11,974 bases of DNA from Chitinophaga pinensis (GTDB taxonomy: Bacteria > Bacteroidota > Bacteroidia > Flavobacteriales > Flavobacteriaceae), in NCBI GenBank assembly GCA_943324925.2, contig CALPNL020000043.1:1-11974 (forward strand), written 5' to 3'. The first letter of the stretch is position 1, and every line of letters begins with the position of its first letter. Position numbers and translations under genes: made by a program. This document shows positions 6,702-11,974 of this stretch, piece after piece. A model generated the notes under the pieces. That model did not search any database, was not told the origin of the DNA, and saw only the letters and a program-made list of their open reading frames with translations.

Positions 6702-9050
6702 ATGAAAAAGAAATTAAAAGTTGGTTTTTGGGAATACATCGCCCGTTTGATTCTAACTTATAGAGTTACCATTTTAATTGCAATTACTGCGATCACTATT
6801 TTTCTTGGTTTTCAATGGAGAAACTTAAGTATGACATATACCGAAGCAAATTTGCTTCCTAAAAAACATAGCGTTAATCAACAATACGACGACTTTTTAT
6901 CAAAATTCGGTGAAGAAGGAAACCTAATAGTTATCGGATTTAAAGATCCTAATTTTTTTACTCCAAAGGCATTTGCGGAATGGAATGAATTAATGTCGGG
7001 GCTTAAATTATCGAATAATGTCGAATTGGTAGTTTCCATTAGCGACCTAAAAAAACTACAAAAAGACACTCTTGCCCAAAAATTTGAATTGGTTCCTTTA
7101 ATTGATCATGACCAAATTAAGGACCAAACTTATTTACAAAATATTAAAACGGAACTTTTTAATAATTTACCTTTTTATGAAGGGCTTTTATTCAATAAAA
7201 AATCTGGAAGTATTCGTTCAGCCATTTACCTTAAAAAAGAAATTGTAAATACTGCAGAAAGAAAAACCTTTATCATTGAAACGCTCCTTCCAAAGATTGA
7301 GAAATTTGAAAAAAGTACCCAAATAGACCTTCGCGTTTCTGGAATGCCCTACATTAGAACCATAAACGCCGAAAATATGAAGGGTGAAATTGGGCTGTTT
7401 ATCGGAGCTGCTTTATTGATTACGTCGCTAATTTTTTTCTTCTTTTTCAGATCTTACAGGGCAACATTTATTTCCATTTGCATTTTGATTTTTGGAGTAA
7501 TGTGGTCTTTTGGAACCCTAGGATTGTTTCATTATAAAATAACAATATTAACGGCTATTATTCCACCTTTAATTATTGTAATAGGAATTACGAACTGTAT
7601 ATTTCTAATCAATAAATACCAGCAAGAGATAAAACTGCATCAAAACCAAGCCAAAGCCTTACAACGGGTAATTTCTAAAATTGGCGTTTCTACTTTAATG
7701 ACCAATCTTACTACAGCTGTTGGTTTTGCTACTTTTATGATTACAGGAAACGAGCTCCTATATGAATTTGGTTTGGTAACTTCAATTAATGTGATTACAG
7801 TTTACCTGCTTACCCTTTTAATTGTGCCAATTATGTACAGTTTTATGCCAATGCCAAAGGAAAAGCATCTTTATCATTTAAGTAAAAACTATTTATCGTC
7901 CGTTTTAGGTTGGGTTGAAAAAGTAGTAAAAACTAAACGTACAATTATCTATACGGTCTATGGTTTATTACTTGTATTTAGTGTTATAGGAGTAATGCAG
8001 ATGAAAGTTTCGGGAAGTTTAATTGGGGAAATGCCAAAAAGCGCTTCGTTTTTTAAAGATATATTATTCTATGAAAAAGAATTCAACGGGGTAATGCCAC
8101 TTGAAATAATGATTAACACCAAACGTAAAAAAGGGGTTATGAAACTATCGACCATGAAAAAAATGGACGAATTGCAAAAAACAATTGAACAAATTCCAGA
8201 GCTTTCAAAACCTGTTTCAATAGTTAATTTAGTAAAATACTCCAAGCAAGCATTCTATAATGGTAATCCTGAATATTATGATTTACCCACTTCGCAAGAG
8301 CAAGCTTTCATACTTTCGTATGCCAAAAATGCCACTAAAAATACTAAAGACAACTTGATGAAAAGTTATGTTGATTCAACCGGTCAATACGCAAGAATCA
8401 CCACTTACATGAAGGATATTGGTACTAAAGACATGGCTACTATTGAAAGTAAACTAAGAACTAAAATTGACACCATTTTTCCAAATGACCGTTACGAAGT
8501 TACTTTAACAGGGAAAGCGTTAGTGTTTCAAAAAGGAACTTCCTATCTGATAAACAATTTAATTGAGTCATTGATATTTGCCATTTTCTTAATCGCAGGA
8601 CTAATGGCCTATATGTTCCGATCAGCTAAAATGATATTGGTATCGGTAATTACCAATATTTTACCACTCTGCATCACTTCTGGATTAATGGGGTATTTGG
8701 GAATACCGTTAAAGCCTTCTACTATTTTAGTATTTAGTATTGCTTTTGGTATTTCTGTAGATAATGCCATTCAGTTCATGGCAAAATACCGTCACGACTT
8801 AAAAATGAATGATGGAAGAATTAAAAAATCGGTGTTTAGTGCTTTGCAAGAAACGGGAGTGAGCACCTTTTATACCTCCATTGTTTTGATATTCGGATTT
8901 GCTATTTTCACACTGTCCAGTTTTAGTGGAACGGTAGCACTTGGAGGTTTAATTTCCTGCACCTTGCTTTTTGCGATGTTTGCCAACTTATTGGTTTTAC
9001 CAGCATTGGTATTAACATTTGAAAAAAAGAAAGCAAAACAAGAAGAATAA
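6702..9050 (+). CDS. RND-superfamily (MMPL/Patched-like, COG1033-type) exporter
   Basis: 782 residues from the ATG at 6702. An in-frame TTG at 6681 would add seven residues but lies inside the -7 box. The protein has the duplicated RND layout. Membrane segment 1 is at about 22-39, a periplasmic loop runs to about 228, and segments 2-6 lie at about 230-381. The pattern repeats with segment 7 at about 413-431, a second loop to about 616, and segments 8-12 at about 618-772. Cores are GITNCIFLINKY in segment 4 and FGISVDNAIQFMAKY in segment 10. The length is well below the 1,000-1,050 of AcrB-type pumps and fits the 750-900 residue MMPL/hopanoid-exporter/Patched-like group, which moves lipids or other hydrophobic molecules using the proton gradient. 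No periplasmic adaptor or TolC-type gene is adjacent, in keeping with that group. Asp687 is the only obvious acidic residue in the two core helices. The substrate is unknown. Confidence 0.85.
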   Translation: MKKKLKVGFWEYIARLILTYRVTILIAITAITIFLGFQWRNLSMTYTEANLLPKKHSVNQQYDDFLSKFGEEGNLIVIGFKDPNFFTPKAFAEWNELMSGLKLSNNVELVVSISDLKKLQKDTLAQKFELVPLIDHDQIKDQTYLQNIKTELFNNLPFYEGLLFNKKSGSIRSAIYLKKEIVNTAERKTFIIETLLPKIEKFEKSTQIDLRVSGMPYIRTINAENMKGEIGLFIGAALLITSLIFFFFFRSYRATFISICILIFGVMWSFGTLGLFHYKITILTAIIPPLIIVIGITNCIFLINKYQQEIKLHQNQAKALQRVISKIGVSTLMTNLTTAVGFATFMITGNELLYEFGLVTSINVITVYLLTLLIVPIMYSFMPMPKEKHLYHLSKNYLSSVLGWVEKVVKTKRTIIYTVYGLLLVFSVIGVMQMKVSGSLIGEMPKSASFFKDILFYEKEFNGVMPLEIMINTKRKKGVMKLSTMKKMDELQKTIEQIPELSKPVSIVNLVKYSKQAFYNGNPEYYDLPTSQEQAFILSYAKNATKNTKDNLMKSYVDSTGQYARITTYMKDIGTKDMATIESKLRTKIDTIFPNDRYEVTLTGKALVFQKGTSYLINNLIESLIFAIFLIAGLMAYMFRSAKMILVSVITNILPLCITSGLMGYLGIPLKPSTILVFSIAFGISVDNAIQFMAKYRHDLKMNDGRIKKSVFSALQETGVSTFYTSIVLIFGFAIFTLSSFSGTVALGGLISCTLLFAMFANLLVLPALVLTFEKKKAKQEE

Positions 9051-9072
9051 TTACAACTTAATAATATCTTCT
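9041..9072. terminator. Possible weak bidirectional terminator across two stop codons
   Basis: An imperfect hairpin pairs AGAAGA (9041-9046) with TCTTCT (9067-9072) and continues inward to 9053/9059, with one A-A mismatch and one bulged A, leaving a five-base loop. It covers both abutting stop codons. On the plus strand it is followed by ATTATTTT. On the minus strand it is followed by a T-rich stretch complementary to the A-rich end of the RND gene. The stem is mostly A-T pairs and therefore weak. Confidence 0.35.
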
Positions 9073-9509
9073 ATTATTTTCCAATGATGATTTGTATGGA
9101 TTTCTAGAAAACGAAGAGTCTCCTTTTTTTTCAATTTCCCTAAGTAAGGATGTTCAAAATAATGATTGTTAGAAACACTTTCTAATTCCTTTAAACTATT
9201 TCTACTTTTATTGATATGCTCTTGTAATGAAGGTTGGTCAATAGTTGTCTTTGGAAATACAATTTGAGGAGCTTTTGCTTTTCCTCTTGGAATTTTACCT
9301 AGAATAAAAATTATCAATTTACCCACTTTGAACTTCCATTGGTATTCCTTTGGGTTAGATCGCAAAATAGCTTTTGTAATTCCATTGATAGTTAATAGGG
9401 AATGTTCTATGTGCCAACCCACATTGGATTTAGAAATTGCTTGATTTTCATTTTCAAAAAGCGGAATTCTAGATTCAAATAGGTCTAGAAGTGTTTCTAA
9501 ATTCTTCAT
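9051..9509 (-). CDS. DUF1569 family protein (DinB-like superfamily)
   Basis: 152 residues, probably cytoplasmic, of unknown biochemical function. It is recognised by the family pattern: SNVGWHIEHSLLTING near the N terminus (28-43), FILGKIPRGKAKAP in the middle (68-81) and RFLEIHTNHHWKIIEDI at the end (133-149). DinB-superfamily proteins are four-helix bundles with a metal site made of three histidines. Candidates here are His33 or His36 together with His138 and His142 (an HxxxH pair), so metal binding is plausible. The gene begins 25 nt after the nuoN stop on the same strand with no promoter box visible in the gap, so it is probably transcribed as the last gene of the nuo operon. That does not prove a role in respiration. 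It ends flush against the RND gene. Confidence 0.8.
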   Translation of the reverse strand: MKNLETLLDLFESRIPLFENENQAISKSNVGWHIEHSLLTINGITKAILRSNPKEYQWKFKVGKLIIFILGKIPRGKAKAPQIVFPKTTIDQPSLQEHINKSRNSLKELESVSNNHYFEHPYLGKLKKKETLRFLEIHTNHHWKIIEDIIKL

Positions 9510-9534
9510 GTTAGAATGGATTATTTTTATTACT

Positions 9535-10905
9535 CTAACTTAATAATTGCAAAATTAAAGTAGGGTACAAACCAATGATTAAATTCATAATGATGGCAAG
9601 AACTGCAACTGCATAAAAAGTAAATGGCGTTGCCTTTTTTTCTTCTTCTGCGTCTTTAGTGTACATTGCCAAAATTAGTTTAAAATAGTAGCCAATACTG
9701 ATAATTGAGTTAATTACAGCTACAATAACTACAATTAAATAACCAGATTCTATCGTTTGGGTAAACAACATTAGTTTAGCGAAAAATCCTGCAAAAACTG
9801 GAATTCCTGCCATTGATAATAAAGATGCGGTAAGCACAGCTGCTAGTATCGGATTGGTTTTCCCTAATCCGTTAAAATGAGAAATTTCTTCGTTTTCCTT
9901 CTCTTTACAAACGTATAATAAAACCGTGAAGGCTGCAATTCCGGCAAGAGAATAAGCTGTAGCATAATACAGCAAACTTCCTGCAGCTGTTGTAGCACTA
10001 AGCAACGCCATAAGCATAAATCCGGCATGTGAAATACCTGAAAATGCCAACATTCGTTTTACATTCGTTTGCTTTAATGCCATGATATTTCCTACAGTCA
10101 TCGATGCAATTGAAATAACTACAATAACAATTTGAAAGCCATAAGTAATTTCAACATTCATTGCAGTTAGTAATTTATATAATGCGGCCATTGCAACTAC
10201 TTTTGCTAATGTACTCATTGTTGCTGTTGTTAATGCTGGTGCTCCTTGATAAACATCGGGAGCCCAAAAGTGAAACGGTACCGCCGCAATTTTGAATAAC
10301 ATTCCTATGGTCAACAATACAATACCAATAAAAAACCAAGACGGTAATTCTGCAGATTTTGAAAGTTCGCTAATTTCTACAATGTCAAAAGTTCCCATGG
10401 CACCATAAATTAAGCAGATTCCAAATAGCAAAATTCCAGATGCGAAAGACCCCATTAGAAAATACTTCAATCCAGCTTCATTACTTTTTATGTTCATTCT
10501 ATCAGATGCTGCTAAAACATAAAGCGAAATAGATAGAATTTCTATACCTAGGAAGAACATAGATAAATTACCAAAAGAAACCATGGCAATGGCTCCCGAC
10601 AATAAAAATATTTTTATAGCAATATAATCGGAAATTTTGGTTTGGTGTTTTTCATAAAAGTTACGACTTAACGCGACTAAGAAAATGGTTAAAACAATGA
10701 ATAAACTCGAAAACGCAACCGAGAATTTATTGACTACAATCATATTATTATAGTAGGTTGCTGGCGAATTTAATTCGGAAAGTGTTAGACCTAATATTCC
10801 CATTAATCCAAGAATTGTTATTGGAATAATCGCTTTTCTGAAATTCATGATTTCAAATAAAAGGCATAAAACACCTAATCCTATTATTGCTATTAATGTA
10901 TTCAT
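9535..10905 (-). CDS. nuoN: NADH-quinone oxidoreductase subunit N
   Basis: 456 residues, a slightly short but complete NuoN, one of the three antiporter-like proton-pumping subunits of respiratory complex I in the inner membrane. About 14 membrane helices are predicted. Charged residues of the proton path are present in the expected order: Glu122 (MFFLGIEILSIS), Lys147 (GLKYF), Lys205 in GMLFKIAAVPFHFWAPDVYQG, Lys235 in STLAKVVA and Lys377 in GFFAKLML. From memory these correspond to E. coli Glu133, Lys158, Lys217, Lys247 and Lys395. The loop ALKQTNVKRMLAFSGISHAG (277-296) is another signature. The ATG at 10905 has an A-rich leader. It follows nuoM by 73 nt, in which I see no promoter box on this strand and no terminator, so the two are likely cotranscribed. 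Confidence 0.96.
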   Translation of the reverse strand: MNTLIAIIGLGVLCLLFEIMNFRKAIIPITILGLMGILGLTLSELNSPATYYNNMIVVNKFSVAFSSLFIVLTIFLVALSRNFYEKHQTKISDYIAIKIFLLSGAIAMVSFGNLSMFFLGIEILSISLYVLAASDRMNIKSNEAGLKYFLMGSFASGILLFGICLIYGAMGTFDIVEISELSKSAELPSWFFIGIVLLTIGMLFKIAAVPFHFWAPDVYQGAPALTTATMSTLAKVVAMAALYKLLTAMNVEITYGFQIVIVVISIASMTVGNIMALKQTNVKRMLAFSGISHAGFMLMALLSATTAAGSLLYYATAYSLAGIAAFTVLLYVCKEKENEEISHFNGLGKTNPILAAVLTASLLSMAGIPVFAGFFAKLMLFTQTIESGYLIVVIVAVINSIISIGYYFKLILAMYTKDAEEEKKATPFTFYAVAVLAIIMNLIIGLYPTLILQLLS

Positions 10906-10978
10906 TTTTTAAATTTTAGATTATAAACTGAAAGCGTGCTTTAGTTGTAAATCGTTATATTATTATTAATTTAATTTC

Positions 10979-11974
10979 TTAACCAAATCTGTTGATGCTC
11001 ACTAATATCGATTCTAATGATGGGGAAATTAGCTCAATTATTGGTTTTGGATACAATCCAAAAAAGAACAAAACGGCCACAATTATCGAAAGTGAAATTC
11101 CTTCGTTTAAGGTAATATCTGAAAATACTTTTGTATTTGTTTCTCCCAACATCGATGTTTGAAACATTTTCAACATATAATAGGCTCCTAAAATAATAGT
11201 TGTACCTCCTAATACGGCAAACCAAATATTAATTTGAGAGATGCTATAAAGCACGGTAAATTCACCAATAAAGTTAAATGTTGGAGGTAAGGCTACCGAG
11301 GCTAAAACTAATAACAGGAATAGAGAAGTGAATTTAGGCGCATGGGTGCGAATTCCTCCTAGATCATTAATGGTATTAGTTTGATACCTACGATTGATAA
11401 TTTCAGCGGTTAAAAATAACCCAACAATTACAAATCCGTGGGCAACCATTTGAAGAACGGCACCAATCAATCCGTCAAGAGTTAAAGTGTAGGCACCTGC
11501 GGTAATTAACCCCACGTGTGCTAATGAAGAATAAGCCAATAATCTTTTTAAGTCTTTTTGGCGTAAGGCAACAATTGAACCATAAATAGTTCCTGCAATT
11601 CCAATGGCCACAAAAATATAAACATGAACTTTAGCCGTTAGCGGAGCAATCTGCAATTGCCAACGAAGAACACTGTACAATCCCATTTTTAACATAATAC
11701 CAGATAGTAACATGGTTCCTACCGTGGGCGCTTTTTGATATACATTGGCTTGCCAAGAATGAAATGGTATTAATGGAATTTTGATTGCATAAGCTAAAAA
11801 GAAGGCAAGGAAAATCCAAAATTGTTCCGTTGCTGTAAGGTTCAACAATGCATAGTCTGACAAAAGGAAATTGTGTGTTTTAGTATATAAATAAGCAAAA
11901 GCTGCTAACATAAAAAGCGAACCTGCAATGGTATATATAAAGAATTTCACCACTGCTTTTTTACGCTCTTCCGC
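10979..11974 (-). CDS. nuoM: NADH-quinone oxidoreductase subunit M, 5'-truncated by window edge
   Basis: The frame is open to the window edge; the first visible residues are AEERKKAVVKFFIYTIAG, so the start lies beyond the window. 331 residues are visible of a usual 480-510. NuoM is a proton-pumping membrane subunit of complex I. Counting from the edge, Lys65 (AYAIKIPLIPFHSW), Lys96 (GIMLKMGLYS) and Glu238 (NFIGEFTVLY) are spaced 31 and 142 apart, the same spacing as E. coli Lys234, Lys265 and Glu407 as I recall them. This suggests about 169 residues are missing, including the helix-5 glutamate. RQKDLKRLLAYSSLAHVG at 138-155 is the family loop. A GTG at 11951-11953 could be read as a start, but it is an internal valine codon because conserved NuoM sequence continues upstream of it. 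Gene order nuoM-nuoN matches standard nuo operons. Confidence 0.95.
   Translation of the reverse strand, partial: AEERKKAVVKFFIYTIAGSLFMLAAFAYLYTKTHNFLLSDYALLNLTATEQFWIFLAFFLAYAIKIPLIPFHSWQANVYQKAPTVGTMLLSGIMLKMGLYSVLRWQLQIAPLTAKVHVYIFVAIGIAGTIYGSIVALRQKDLKRLLAYSSLAHVGLITAGAYTLTLDGLIGAVLQMVAHGFVIVGLFLTAEIINRRYQTNTINDLGGIRTHAPKFTSLFLLLVLASVALPPTFNFIGEFTVLYSISQINIWFAVLGGTTIILGAYYMLKMFQTSMLGETNTKVFSDITLNEGISLSIIVAVLFFFGLYPKPIIELISPSLESILVSINRFG

Noticed and set aside
11951..11953. GTG as a start codon for nuoM
   Set aside because: It is a valine codon within conserved NuoM sequence; the frame continues upstream as AEERKKAV to the window edge.
1..11974. A novel defence, mobile or biosynthetic system
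   Set aside because: Every long frame outside the shadows belongs to a recognised family with typical length and composition. Gaps between genes are at most 184 nt, and no transposase, integrase, phage or repeat-array signature was seen.

Overview
The window looks like chromosomal core sequence from a member of the Bacteroidota, most likely Flavobacteriaceae close to Flavobacterium. The evidence is the AT-rich base composition, A-rich leaders without Shine-Dalgarno sequences, -7 promoter boxes matching the Bacteroidota consensus TAnnTTTG, a type IX secretion (T9SS) protein of PorZ type, and protein sequences with a strongly flavobacterial look. No tRNA, rRNA, CRISPR array, insertion sequence, phage gene or toxin/defence module was found.

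Layout. The left edge cuts into a plus-strand NADP-type glutamate dehydrogenase gene (gdhA, positions 1-1056), which ends at a good intrinsic terminator (1077-1107). A TAnnTTTG promoter box then leads into porZ (1171-3474), a two-propeller protein of the T9SS outer-membrane attachment complex, followed 58 nt later by recO (3533-4246). With no promoter or terminator visible between them, porZ and recO are probably one transcript. recO meets, with no bases in between, a minus-strand CPA2 cation/proton antiporter of the CHX/Kha1-like kind (4247-6517). A 184-nt divergent promoter region (6518-6701) separates it from a plus-strand RND-superfamily exporter of the MMPL/Patched-like type (6702-9050). 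The exporter again abuts, with zero spacing, a minus-strand DinB-superfamily DUF1569 protein (9051-9509). That small gene lies 25 nt after nuoN (9535-10905), which follows nuoM (10979 to the right edge, cut at its 5' end). The right part is therefore the tail of a complex I (nuo) operon with an added DUF1569 gene.

Functionally these are separate housekeeping units: ammonium assimilation, protein secretion to the cell surface, recombination repair, cation/pH homeostasis, lipid or hydrophobic-compound export, and respiratory proton pumping. I see no undescribed multi-gene system. The points most worth a second look are the two zero-gap convergent gene junctions (one with a hairpin over both stop codons), the antiporter architecture, the loss of the acidic residue in one half of the RND protein, the DUF1569 gene riding on the nuo operon, and an inverted repeat lying between two divergent promoters.
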